Source: Rhizobium albus (GTDB lineage Bacteria; Pseudomonadota; Alphaproteobacteria; Rhizobiales; Rhizobiaceae). Taken from it: a stretch of DNA of 64,000 bases. Shown here piece by piece: positions 8,996 through 17,289 of this stretch (within the stretch, counting starts at the first letter, position 1; each line of letters opens with the position of its first letter). Made by a program: the position numbers and the translations under genes. The notes beneath the pieces are model-generated. The model ran no database searches, was not told where the DNA came from, and saw only the letters and a program-made list of their open reading frames with translations. Where the stretch lies: positions 744,001 to 808,000 of the forward strand of contig BSNO01000001.1 in NCBI GenBank assembly GCA_030160035.1, read 5' to 3'.

Positions 8996-9607
8996 ATGGG
9001 ACGACTTGCGCCTGAACCGTCCATCCACGAAACGGCCGAGATCAAAGGATGCACGCTCGGGCGCTACACGGAAATCAGCGCGCGCAGCCGCGTGGCCGAG
9101 ACGGTTCTCGGCGATTATTCCTACATCATGCAGGATTGCGATGTGTGGTGCACGACGATCGGCAAGTTCGTGTCGATCGCCGCGGCCGTGCGCATCAATG
9201 CCACCAACCATCCCACCTGGCGCGCCAGCCAGCACCATTTCACGTACCGGGCCGGCGACTATTTCGACGGCGCCGAAAACGATGCCGCGTTCTTCTCCTG
9301 GCGTCGCGAAAATGCTGTCACAATCGGCCACGACGTGTGGATCGGCCATGGCGCGACACTTCTTCCCGGCGTATCGATCGGCAACGGCGCGGTGATCGGT
9401 GCAGGTGCCGTCGTGTCGAAGGATGTCGAGCCTTACACGATCTTCGGCGGTGTCCCCGCCAAACAGATCCGCAAGCGTTTCGAGGCCGATATCGCCGCCG
9501 AACTCGACGCGCTTGCCTGGTGGGATTGGGACCACGACAAGCTGCACGCGGCGCTTGACGACTTCCGCACGCTGGCCATCGGCGACTTCATCGCCAAGCA
9601 TCGCTGA
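8996..9607 (+). CDS. phosphonate-locus hexapeptide-repeat transferase
   Basis: A 203-residue left-handed beta-helix acyltransferase of the xenobiotic/chloramphenicol acetyltransferase type. Repeats such as VSIGNGAVIGAGAVVSKDV and the closing PYTIFGGVPAKQIRKRF are clear. A DUF-like family of these transferases is consistently encoded with phn genes, probably acetylating aminophosphonates or a pathway intermediate. It starts two bases after the phnL stop, so it belongs to the operon. The precise substrate is unknown. Confidence 0.85.
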   Translation: MGRLAPEPSIHETAEIKGCTLGRYTEISARSRVAETVLGDYSYIMQDCDVWCTTIGKFVSIAAAVRINATNHPTWRASQHHFTYRAGDYFDGAENDAAFFSWRRENAVTIGHDVWIGHGATLLPGVSIGNGAVIGAGAVVSKDVEPYTIFGGVPAKQIRKRFEADIAAELDALAWWDWDHDKLHAALDDFRTLAIGDFIAKHR

Positions 9608-9654
9608 CGCCCTGCCGAGGCTGCGGCCATCGCGTCCCGCGGGCCTTCATCAAT

Positions 9655-9672
9655 CTGTTGCAATACCGTCAA
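9655..9672 (+). promoter_or_regulatory. weak candidate Pho box upstream of phnD
   Basis: Two heptamers, CTGTTGC and CCGTCAA, are separated by four bases, about 90 bases before phnD. The spacing matches a PhoB direct repeat (CTGTCAT, four bases, CTGTCAT), but only about nine of fourteen positions agree. This gap of about 150 bp is the place where a second phosphate-responsive promoter would be expected. Confidence 0.25.
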
Positions 9673-9762
9673 CCCATTGTCGTGAACGCTCGGTAGGGAG
9701 TGGATGCCAGGCCGGATGGGGTGTCCGGACCGCACATATTCCAATTGATCGTGGAGATCATG

Positions 9763-10680
9763 ATGATCGCTCAAATCGCTCGCGGCGCCGTCAACGTAGC
9801 GCTCGCAACCAGCCTTCTCGCCGGCTCCGCCCTTGCTCAGGATATCGATGTCTTCCGCGTCGGCCTTCTCGGCGGTGAAAACGAAGCCGACCGTCTGCGC
9901 AAGAACGACTGCATGGTTCAGCAGCTCGGCGAAATCCTCGGCGTGCCCGTCGAGCTTTATCCGGCTTCGGACTATGCCGGCGTGATGCAGGGCCTCGTTG
10001 CAGGCCAGCTCGATGCCGCTCAGCTCGGCGCCTCCGGCTACGCCGGCATCTACCTGCAGGATCCGGAAGCCGTCGAGCCTGCCTTTGTTGCTCTCGAGGC
10101 CGACGGTTCGGATGGCTACTACGCCATGATGTACACCAAGGCCGACAGCGGCATCGAGTCGCTCGAAGACATGGAAGGCAAGTCTCTCGCCTTCGCTGAC
10201 CCGAACTCCACGTCCGGCTACCTCGTGCCGAAGGCGGAACTCGAAGCCCAGGAAATCGTCATCGACGACTATTTCTCGCAGACCGGTTTCGGTGGGGGCC
10301 ATGAGCAGGCCGTGATTGCCGTTCTCAACGACCAGTACGATGCTGGCGTCACCTGGACCTCGGGCGTCGGTGAAGAGTCCGAAGGCTTCTCGCGCGGCGC
10401 TCTGCGCTCGATGGTCGACAAGGACCTTCTCGACATGTCGGACCTGCGCATCATCTGGCAGTCGAACCTCATCCCGAACGGTCCCTGGGTAAACCGCAAG
10501 AGCCTGCCGCAGGACGTCAAGGACAAGGTCAATGGCTGGCTCGAGACGCTGAACGAGACCGACCCGGAGTGCTACATCAACGTGTCGCAGGGCGAAGGCC
10601 AGGGCTTCAAGGCCGTGGACCACTCGTTCTTTGAAGGCGTCGTTGCCATGCGCCAGCGCGAACTCGAAGGCTCCCGCTGA
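9763..10680 (+). CDS. phnD: phosphonate ABC transporter substrate-binding protein PhnD
   Basis: Periplasmic binding protein of 305 residues. An N-terminal signal peptide ends at SALAQ (about residue 24 from this start) and is followed by DIDVFRVGLLGGEN. The family features YAGVMQGLVAGQLDAAQLG and DPNSTSGYLVPKAE (phosphonate-binding Ser/Thr cluster) are present. Two adjacent ATGs occur; 9763 is preferred because GGAG is six bases upstream. A strong hairpin separates it from phnC. Confidence 0.93.
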   Translation: MIAQIARGAVNVALATSLLAGSALAQDIDVFRVGLLGGENEADRLRKNDCMVQQLGEILGVPVELYPASDYAGVMQGLVAGQLDAAQLGASGYAGIYLQDPEAVEPAFVALEADGSDGYYAMMYTKADSGIESLEDMEGKSLAFADPNSTSGYLVPKAELEAQEIVIDDYFSQTGFGGGHEQAVIAVLNDQYDAGVTWTSGVGEESEGFSRGALRSMVDKDLLDMSDLRIIWQSNLIPNGPWVNRKSLPQDVKDKVNGWLETLNETDPECYINVSQGEGQGFKAVDHSFFEGVVAMRQRELEGSR

Positions 10681-10705
10681 GCTGATCGCACACCAGCGAT
10701 AAGTC

Positions 10706-10738
10706 AGACAGGTCCGCAGCTTCTGCGGGCCTGTCTTT
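10706..10738 (+). terminator. intercistronic hairpin between phnD and phnC
   Basis: A 14-bp stem (one T-G wobble, loop CTT) is followed by only three T residues. The short T tract suggests a partial terminator or 3'-end stabilising hairpin, which would leave phnD mRNA in excess over the downstream permease genes. Confidence 0.75.
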
Positions 10739-10789
10739 CCGCGAATGGCAGCCACCCGTCCGGGTACCGGCAACCTCGAAGGACATCCC

Positions 10790-11650
10790 ATGCTTGCGAT
10801 CAAGAACCTGACCAAGAGCTTCAAGACGCGCAATGCCGTCGACAATATCTCGCTCGATATCCCAGACGGCCAGATGGTGGGGGTCATCGGGCGGTCCGGT
10901 GCCGGCAAGTCGACGCTTTTGCGGATGATCAACCGGTTGGCAGAGCCGACCGGCGGCTCGATCATCTTCGACGGCCGCGACGTAACGGCGCTCAAAGGCC
11001 GGGAACTGCTCGAATGGCGGGCAAATTGCGCCATGGTGTTCCAGCAGTTCAATCTCGTCGGTCGCCTCAACGTTCTGACCAACGTGCTGACCGGGCGTCT
11101 CTATCACCATGGCCTCATCGCCAGCATGTTCCAGGTGTTCACGCCTGCCGAACGTGCCTTTGCCATCCGCGCGCTCGATCGGCTGGGCATGGCGCATACG
11201 GCTTTGCAGCAGGCCGATACGCTGTCGGGTGGTCAGATGCAGCGCGTGGCCATCGCCCGTGCGCTTGCCCAGGAACCGAAGATCGTGCTTGCGGACGAGC
11301 CGATCGCGTCGCTCGATCCGATGAACGCGAAGGTCGTCATGGATGCGCTGCGCACGATCAACCGCGAAGACGGCATCGCCGTCATCTGCAATCTTCATAC
11401 GCTTGATACAGCCCGCAACTACTGCGACCGCGTCATCGGGCTTTTCGAAGGCCGTGTCGTGTTCGATGGGCCGCCATCCGCACTGACCGAACAGGCGGCA
11501 CGCGAGATCTACGGTGCCGAGGCGGACGAGGCCTTCAGCGAAAGCATGACGTCGACGACGCTGAAGCCTGCAGGCACCGAGGTGCCGGCCGAGCGTCTGA
11601 CGGAGGCGGACCTGCAGCAGCGCGCCCGCGCAGAACTCCTGGCAGGCTGA
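10790..11650 (+). CDS. phnC: phosphonate ABC transporter ATPase PhnC
   Basis: Importer ATPase of 286 residues with Walker [10 protein letters not shown] (residues ~36-44), signature [15 protein letters not shown] and Walker B IVLADEP. The ATG at 10790 was chosen because AAGGA lies six bases upstream. It energises PhnE1/PhnE2. A C-terminal tail of about 40 residues after the ABC fold is polar and of unknown role. Confidence 0.94.
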   Translation: MLAIKNLTKSFKTRNAVDNISLDIPDGQMVGVIGRSGAGKSTLLRMINRLAEPTGGSIIFDGRDVTALKGRELLEWRANCAMVFQQFNLVGRLNVLTNVLTGRLYHHGLIASMFQVFTPAERAFAIRALDRLGMAHTALQQADTLSGGQMQRVAIARALAQEPKIVLADEPIASLDPMNAKVVMDALRTINREDGIAVICNLHTLDTARNYCDRVIGLFEGRVVFDGPPSALTEQAAREIYGAEADEAFSESMTSTTLKPAGTEVPAERLTEADLQQRARAELLAG

Positions 11651-11654
11651 GCCC

Positions 11655-12581
11655 ATGGCCTCCATAGATGTGAACGCCGGACCGCAGCCCAACGACGCTG
11701 TTTCCGTATTCGAGCATCATCGCAGCGAATTGCGCCGCCAGCGCCTCGGTATGAACATCCTGTTTATCGGCGCATTTCTGCTGGCGCTTGGCCTCTCGAT
11801 CTGGGTGTCGCGCTTCTACCCGGATCGGCTGGCTGCCGGCCTGCCGCGCATCTTCGAGTATTTCGGCACGATCATGCCGAACCTGCAGTTCGACCTGCTG
11901 TTCGAAGGGCGGGGAGCCGACGGACGCGCCGTGCCCGGTTCGCTGACCTTCTGGTACTCGGATTTCAACGTCTACATTCGCCTCATCGTCGAAACGATCT
12001 TCATGGCGCTCACCGCGACCATTCTCGGCGCAACGGCCGCCTTCCTCCTCTGTTTCCCGGCTTCGCGAAACCTCGCGCCGAACAGCTTCATCTACATCGT
12101 GTCGCGCCGCTTCATGGAGATCTGTCGCGGCGTGCCGGAAATCCTCTATGCCCTGGTCTTCGTCTTCGCGATCGGCATCGGCCCGCTTGCCGGCGTGCTG
12201 GCAATCGCAATCCACTCCGCCGGCGCACTCGGCAAACTGTTCTCAGAGGTCAACGAGAACGCGTCGATGCGTCCGGTCGAGGGCATACGCGGCGTTGGCG
12301 GCAACTGGTTCGAGGAAATCCGCTACGGCGTCGTTCCGCAGGTCATGCCGAATTTCGTCTCCTACACATTATTGCGCTTCGAGATCAACGTGCGCGCGTC
12401 CTCCATCGTCGGCTTCGTCGGTGCCGGCGGCATCGGGGCGGAACTCAATCGGGTGATCAGCCTCTATTCCGACGATCGCGTCGTGGCCGTCCTGCTGCTG
12501 GTCGTCATCACCGTCACGCTGATCGACCTGCTTTCCGAACAGATGCGGACGCACTTCATCGGCCGGGAGAACCTGCAATGA
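11655..12581 (+). CDS. phnE: phosphonate ABC transporter permease PhnE (first copy)
   Basis: Membrane permease of 308 residues. After a cytoplasmic N terminus a first hydrophobic helix lies at residues ~34-52, a large periplasmic loop follows, then the core transmembrane region with the EAA-like loop (PVEGIRGVGGNWFEEIRYG) and GFVGAGGIG. Two phnE genes in tandem, forming a heterodimer, are usual in rhizobia. It overlaps the next gene by four bases. Confidence 0.93.
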   Translation: MASIDVNAGPQPNDAVSVFEHHRSELRRQRLGMNILFIGAFLLALGLSIWVSRFYPDRLAAGLPRIFEYFGTIMPNLQFDLLFEGRGADGRAVPGSLTFWYSDFNVYIRLIVETIFMALTATILGATAAFLLCFPASRNLAPNSFIYIVSRRFMEICRGVPEILYALVFVFAIGIGPLAGVLAIAIHSAGALGKLFSEVNENASMRPVEGIRGVGGNWFEEIRYGVVPQVMPNFVSYTLLRFEINVRASSIVGFVGAGGIGAELNRVISLYSDDRVVAVLLLVVITVTLIDLLSEQMRTHFIGRENLQ

Positions 12582-13435
12582 CCGCGATGACGCTGCAGTC
12601 GATTTCGTCGAGCGACATAGCCAGTGTTCGCCAAAGCCATCCGCAAGCGTTCGGCTCCACCTTCTCGACGATCACGCGGTGGGCGATCTGGCTCTCGGTC
12701 ATCTTCTATGTGATCGGCTCGCTCTATTATTTCGAGGTCTACCGGCTTCTCGATGCCTCCGGGCGCGCCCTCAACCTCATCGCGGCGTTCTTCATCTGGG
12801 AAGACATGGGCGAGTGGCAGTATCGGCAGATCTATATCGGGATCGCACAGACCCTCGGGATGGCATTTCTCGGCACGTTGCTCGGCACCCTCATGGCGCT
12901 CTTCATCGGGTTCTTCGCAGCGCGCACCACAATGCCGTTCGTCGTCGTGCGCCAGATCGTGCGGCGTATTCTCGATATTCTGCGCGGTGTGGATCAGCTT
13001 GTCTGGGGTCTGGTGTTCGTTCGGGCCGTCGGACTGGGTCCGCTCGCCGGCGTGCTCGCGATTGCAGTCTCGGATACGGGAACGTTGTCCAAGCTCTACT
13101 CGGAAGCGCTCGAAAACGTGGACCGCAAGCAGGTCGAAGGCATCCGCTCAACCGGCGCCGGTCCACTGAAGATCGCGCGCTACGGCTATCTGCCCCAAGT
13201 GCTGCCGATCTTCATTTCGCAGTCGCTCTACTTCTTCGAATCCTCGACGCGCAGTGCAACGATCCTCGGTCTTGTCGGAGCCGGCGGCATCGGCATGATC
13301 ATCATCGAGCGCTTCCGCGCGAACCTCTTCGATCAGGTCGCCTTCGTCGTCTTGAACGTGCTCGTCTGCATCTTCGTCATCGACTGGTTGTCGAAGAAGA
13401 TCCGTGCGCGGTTGATCGGCGAAACGTCTCACTAG
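12578..13435 (+). CDS. phnE: phosphonate ABC transporter permease PhnE (second copy)
   Basis: Second permease, 285 residues, paralogous to the preceding one. The EAA-like loop KQVEGIRSTGAGPLKIARYG and GLVGAGGIGMI are conserved. The first hydrophobic segment is at residues ~28-50. It ends the phn cluster: the next gene is convergent, and no phnM or phnN follows. Confidence 0.93.
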   Translation: MTAMTLQSISSSDIASVRQSHPQAFGSTFSTITRWAIWLSVIFYVIGSLYYFEVYRLLDASGRALNLIAAFFIWEDMGEWQYRQIYIGIAQTLGMAFLGTLLGTLMALFIGFFAARTTMPFVVVRQIVRRILDILRGVDQLVWGLVFVRAVGLGPLAGVLAIAVSDTGTLSKLYSEALENVDRKQVEGIRSTGAGPLKIARYGYLPQVLPIFISQSLYFFESSTRSATILGLVGAGGIGMIIIERFRANLFDQVAFVVLNVLVCIFVIDWLSKKIRARLIGETSH

Positions 13436-13442
13436 ATCGGGT

Positions 13443-14228
13443 CTATTCCACCACGCCCAGGATCGGGCCGTAGCCCCCGTGCCAGGAAAAATCGTTGCGT
13501 CTTTTTTCGGGGAGAAAGAGACCAGCGCCGCGGCCGCCGTCGAGAAAGAGCGCGTTGGGGCAGGCCAGTTGGTCGCGGAAGAACCGCGCGAATTCATGAA
13601 AGTTCACGCGCCAGTCACTGATCGCGAACCGGATGAGCCCGCCTTCGCAGATACCGACGCCGCTGCGTCGGGTCGTGTCGGTCGAGCCGGGGATCAGCGC
13701 AGGGTGGAGCACGTTCTCGATGACGAGCATTGGTCCCGACTGGGTGGCCAATTGCACATCGGGCTTTGCGGCAAGAAAGTCTTCCGTCGGTAGGATGCCC
13801 GCTCCATCCTCTCCGGAAAAGAACACGCCGTTGGGCTTCTTGTAGAAATTCGGCACCTGTCGCGGCGGGCCTTCGATTGTGGCGGTATCGGCCGGATGCA
13901 GTTCCGCCCCATTCTCGATGTAAAGGCCAAGAGGTGCAAAATCGGCCTGGTACATGCCAGCATTGATCGCGAAGATAAGGTTCTGCTCCTGCTCCCGGAG
14001 CGCGCTAGCAAGGCTGGAGAAGCGGCGGTAGGGCTGACCCTCTTCATTTTTCCAGAACAGGCGCAGGTCGGACACGGCCGGGTCGATCGTACAGACGACA
14101 TAGCCCGAGCCCTCGAAACGTTCGTCGCTGCACTGCAGAGCCTTGGCCTCCGGAAGCGCGAAGAGCACGGCGATCACCGCCAACACGGCTGTCAACGCGG
14201 CACCGGCCAAGTCTCGTATTGCAGTCAT
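13443..14228 (-). CDS. NAGPA-like phosphodiester glycosidase domain protein (DUF2233)
   Basis: Exported protein of 261 residues. The N-terminal hydrophobic stretch (residues ~5-28) is a signal peptide ending near ALPEAKA. The core carries the family pattern: INAGMY, PNGVFF, LATQSGPMLV, RRSGVGI and LFLDGGRGAGL. NAGPA-type domains hydrolyse phosphodiester-linked sugars in the characterised cases. The start at 14228 has GAGGA about six bases upstream. It is convergent with phnE, so its link to phosphonate use is only positional. Confidence 0.8.
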   Translation of the reverse strand: MTAIRDLAGAALTAVLAVIAVLFALPEAKALQCSDERFEGSGYVVCTIDPAVSDLRLFWKNEEGQPYRRFSSLASALREQEQNLIFAINAGMYQADFAPLGLYIENGAELHPADTATIEGPPRQVPNFYKKPNGVFFSGEDGAGILPTEDFLAAKPDVQLATQSGPMLVIENVLHPALIPGSTDTTRRSGVGICEGGLIRFAISDWRVNFHEFARFFRDQLACPNALFLDGGRGAGLFLPEKRRNDFSWHGGYGPILGVVE

Positions 14229-14340
14229 CCATTGTCCTCGCTCGCTGTGATCGGTCGGTCGATAGCAGGAGAGTGCCGTAATTCTAAGACCAGGCTTCGC
14301 CGTGCCGTGGAAATTTCGAGGTATCGGCGGCAATCGAGAT

Positions 14341-14979
14341 CTAGCGAAGAAGCCCGTCGAGGTCGAAGTCGTCCCAACCTTTTAGGCCGGACGCCTGTTT
14401 GCCCCCGCTGACAGTGCCTTCGGCGCGGCCGAACGAGCCGCCCAATTTGCCCGCCTTCTTCAAAGCAGCTTTCTGAGCTCCGCGTCGTCTGTTTTCGGCC
14501 GCGGTCGCCAAGTCTTCTTCACGCCAGACCTCGGGAAGATCGCGATCGAGCACATCCTCGATATGCCGCGGGTCGAACACGTGAAAGGTGATCTTGCGCG
14601 CCCGGCCACGGAGCTTGACGGTTCGGGTTCCGGCACTTTCCAGCCGGCCGTCCTTCAACCAGCGATGGCGTTCGGCGGGCTTGATGGCCAGGATGTCCTC
14701 GACCTCGCGGGGTATCACCGGAAGGCTTTCGATGCCGACAAGTTTGCTGGTGACGGCCTTTACCAGTTCAAGATGTTCGTCCTCATCGTCTTCCGGAACG
14801 CGCAACACGATCGCGCCGGATTCGATGTCGATCTTCTTGCGTTCCTTGAAAGGAAGATGCGCACGGATTTCGAGGAGGATGCCCCTGGTGCGCACAGCCG
14901 AACCCAATGTCGCGGCCGGTGAAAGGGGCCATTCCTGGATCAGTCGCGTCGGTGGTTTGGGTTTGGGCGCTCGGGGCAT
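14341..14979 (-). CDS. conserved hypothetical protein, 212 aa
   Basis: Soluble, charged protein. The N-terminal half is globular (ILLEIRAHLPFKERKKIDI), a central segment reads KLRGRARKITFHVFDPRHIED, and the C terminus is basic and low-complexity, ending GLKGWDDFDLDGLLR. There is no signal peptide. I do not recognise a characterised family, although proteins of this shape occur in rhizobia. Confidence 0.6.
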   Translation of the reverse strand: MPRAPKPKPPTRLIQEWPLSPAATLGSAVRTRGILLEIRAHLPFKERKKIDIESGAIVLRVPEDDEDEHLELVKAVTSKLVGIESLPVIPREVEDILAIKPAERHRWLKDGRLESAGTRTVKLRGRARKITFHVFDPRHIEDVLDRDLPEVWREEDLATAAENRRRGAQKAALKKAGKLGGSFGRAEGTVSGGKQASGLKGWDDFDLDGLLR

Positions 14980-15044
14980 GATGCTCAGATGGAGCGTGGC
15001 GCATCAGCCTTCAATCGGTTTCTTTGCATCAGTGCTGCCAAGCC

Positions 15045-15503
15045 CTATGCGATTTCGTGAATTTTGGGGATCATCCGCCCATTCGCGATCTGAACCGTCG
15101 CCAGGGTGATGGGCAATCTGAACCTTCGCGGCCCTGCACTGCCAGGGTTGAGAAAGAGCACCTCATCCTGCATTTCGATGCCGGCACGATGGGAGTGTCC
15201 CGAGATCACCAGATCGAACCCTTCATCGCTCGGAGCAAACACAAGGTCCTTCCGGTCATGGATCACGAAGATTTCCCGATCGAAAAGCCTTGTTCGCACC
15301 GTTTCGGGATGGATCGCCGCCCAAGGCTCGCGATCGATGTTTCCACGAATGGCCGTAACCGGAGCGACTGCTTCTAGCCTCTCGATGATGGTTGGCTCTC
15401 CGATGTCGCCGGCGTGGATGATGTGATCGACGCCTTGCAGCAGGGCAATTGCCTCAGCGCGCAGGAGACCATGGGTATCCGAGATGATGCCAAGCGTGGG
15501 CAT
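15045..15503 (-). CDS. YfcE-type metallophosphoesterase
   Basis: Small phosphoesterase of 152 residues with the metal-binding motifs of the MJ0936/YfcE group: ISDTHG (residues 6-11), HAGDI, AIRGNID and the final GHSH (ISGHSHRAGI). YfcE-like enzymes hydrolyse phosphodiesters in vitro; the physiological substrate is unknown. The start at 15503 (MPTLGIISDTHG) places the first metal ligand where the family has it. A longer upstream reading adds an arginine-rich extension and is rejected. Confidence 0.85.
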   Translation of the reverse strand: MPTLGIISDTHGLLRAEAIALLQGVDHIIHAGDIGEPTIIERLEAVAPVTAIRGNIDREPWAAIHPETVRTRLFDREIFVIHDRKDLVFAPSDEGFDLVISGHSHRAGIEMQDEVLFLNPGSAGPRRFRLPITLATVQIANGRMIPKIHEIA

Positions 15504-15687
15504 GGCAGAAGCGATCCTTTCTATCGGTTCGTCACAGCGGCTTCTTGTTTGCCGTCGGCGCAATGGCGCGGCCCGCCCGCATGAACCGTGTCAGGGCAAG
15601 GAACGTTCCTGACAGGCTAGGGGATAGGCAGACCAATAAGATTGTCAGTCCAGCGGTGGCCGGCCAGGACATCCGGGCGGGTAACGG

Positions 15688-16944
15688 TCATCCGAAGTCG
15701 ACTTCGATGCGTCGGTCGCCGCGGACCCGGACCCGGCAGGCGCGGGAGAAATCGTCGGCCATGATAAGCAGCTTGAAGCGATCGGGGACATCGGCGGTGC
15801 TGGTGAAATCGATCCCAGCGCCGCTATCGGACAGGGTGCGCACGGTGCAGTCCATCGTCGACCGGCCCCCATTGAACGCGATGCGTCCGCCCTTCAACAC
15901 GCGACGACGCACATCGGCTGATTGCGGCGGTTCAAAGGATTGCCAGCCGATGCACCGGTTTCGTCCGTCCGACTTCGCGACATAGAGCGCCGCGTCCGCC
16001 CGTTCGAGCAGAGTGTCTATGTCCAGCGTGGTCCGATCGAGACCGGCCACGCCGACACTGATCGTCGCGCCGACCGGTCCATCGACATGCTCTATTCGAA
16101 GACGGGCAACCGCAGAGCGGAGTTTTTCCGCGACGTCAAGCGCTGCCGCGGCGCTCGATTGATGGAGGATGATGGCGAATTCCTCGCCGCCAAGTCTTCC
16201 GATGATGTCTGAGTGACGGGCGTTCGCCTTAAGCGTCGATATGACCTCGACCAGAAGCCGATCGCCAAACCGATGCCCGTAGGTATCGTTGACGCGCTTG
16301 AAGTGATCGAGATCGATCATCATCACGCTGAGATCGGTGCCATGACGCCGGGCGAGGCCGATGGCGCGCGCTGCCTCTTCGCGGAATGCACGGCGGGAGA
16401 GGGCACCTGTCAACGCATCGGTCATGGCCAGCGTTCGCAGTTCCAGTTCGCTGACGACGAATTGGGCGAGATCGGCGAGAATGCCCTGGTCGCGCTTCGA
16501 AAAAGTACGGGGCACCGTGTCCGCCGCGCAGAGCGTGCCGATGACGTGACCATGCGGTGTGCGCAGCGGCATCCCGGCGTAGAAGCGCAGCTTCAATCCC
16601 TCGATTACCGCCGGATGATTGTGAACGGTGGGATGAACCAGTGCATCTTCGACGATGAGCGGCTCGCCATTGACGACGGCGATTTGGCAAAGCGATTGCG
16701 ACAGGTCGGTTTCCGCCACATCGACGCCCTGGCGGGATTTGAACCATTGTCGATGCCCGTCGATCAGCGTCACGGTCGAGATCGACACATCGAAGATCTG
16801 ACGCGTAAGCCGGGTGATCCGATCGAAGCCTTCCTCCGGTGGCGTGTCGAGCACGTCATAGCGCTCCAGGGCAGCGAGACGATCATTCTCGTCGTCCATC
16901 TCGCGCAGGGCATCGCGCTCGCTCACGCTCTCAATCTCCTTCAA
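15688..16944 (-). CDS. GAF-GGDEF-PilZ diguanylate cyclase
   Basis: 418 residues with three domains. A GAF sensor domain (~30-170, opening with the LAALERYDVLDTPPEEGFDRI type sequence) is followed by a GGDEF domain (~180-335) and a PilZ-like domain (~345-418, RRRVLKGGRIAFNGG then LSDSGAGIDF). The active site is GGEEF, and an RxxD inhibitory site (RHSD) lies five residues before it, so it should make cyclic di-GMP and be product-inhibited. No membrane segment is present. Confidence 0.88.
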   Translation of the reverse strand: MKEIESVSERDALREMDDENDRLAALERYDVLDTPPEEGFDRITRLTRQIFDVSISTVTLIDGHRQWFKSRQGVDVAETDLSQSLCQIAVVNGEPLIVEDALVHPTVHNHPAVIEGLKLRFYAGMPLRTPHGHVIGTLCAADTVPRTFSKRDQGILADLAQFVVSELELRTLAMTDALTGALSRRAFREEAARAIGLARRHGTDLSVMMIDLDHFKRVNDTYGHRFGDRLLVEVISTLKANARHSDIIGRLGGEEFAIILHQSSAAAALDVAEKLRSAVARLRIEHVDGPVGATISVGVAGLDRTTLDIDTLLERADAALYVAKSDGRNRCIGWQSFEPPQSADVRRRVLKGGRIAFNGGRSTMDCTVRTLSDSGAGIDFTSTADVPDRFKLLIMADDFSRACRVRVRGDRRIEVDFG

Positions 16945-17289
16945 CGATTAGCGGAAACGTGCTGCCTGAAAGTAAAGAATGCCTTAACGCACGGCAGGCG
17001 ATTTAACGGGTCGTTTCGACAGATGATGTGGTGCCGGGACCGTGCTTCGCATGAACCCCGCCGAAACGATAATGGCGTCGATCGTTATCTCCGGCGGGAT
17101 GTCGATTGCTGGCCTGCTTCACTTTGGTATCCACCACTTCGGCGCCTTGCAACAGGGGGTGGATATTGCCATATCCCGTGCAGCGGACCGGGCCCCTCTG
17201 GCGACCTTCTCGAAGCGTCGCGATGTCGGACCGTTTGGATACTGGCCCGCTTTGCGACTTCTCAGCGGGCAACTGGAGCAACGGTTGCC
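16945..17289. other. intergenic region between cyclase and Tim44-like gene
   Basis: 345 bases with no convincing gene. ORFs on both strands run through it but show no recognisable family. GGAG at 17275-17278 is the likely ribosome-binding site of the downstream gene. Promoters of both flanking genes, which diverge here, must lie in it; no consensus site was recognised. Confidence 0.5.

Noticed and set aside
9433-11082. Long minus-strand frame of about 549 codons
   Set aside because: Overlaps phnD, phnC and the hexapeptide gene on the opposite strand; these have clear family motifs and the antisense frame has none.
16213-17289. A 359-codon N-terminal extension of the Tim44-like protein
   Set aside because: The extension crosses the cyclase gene in antisense; the signal-peptide start at 17290 with GGAG upstream is far better.
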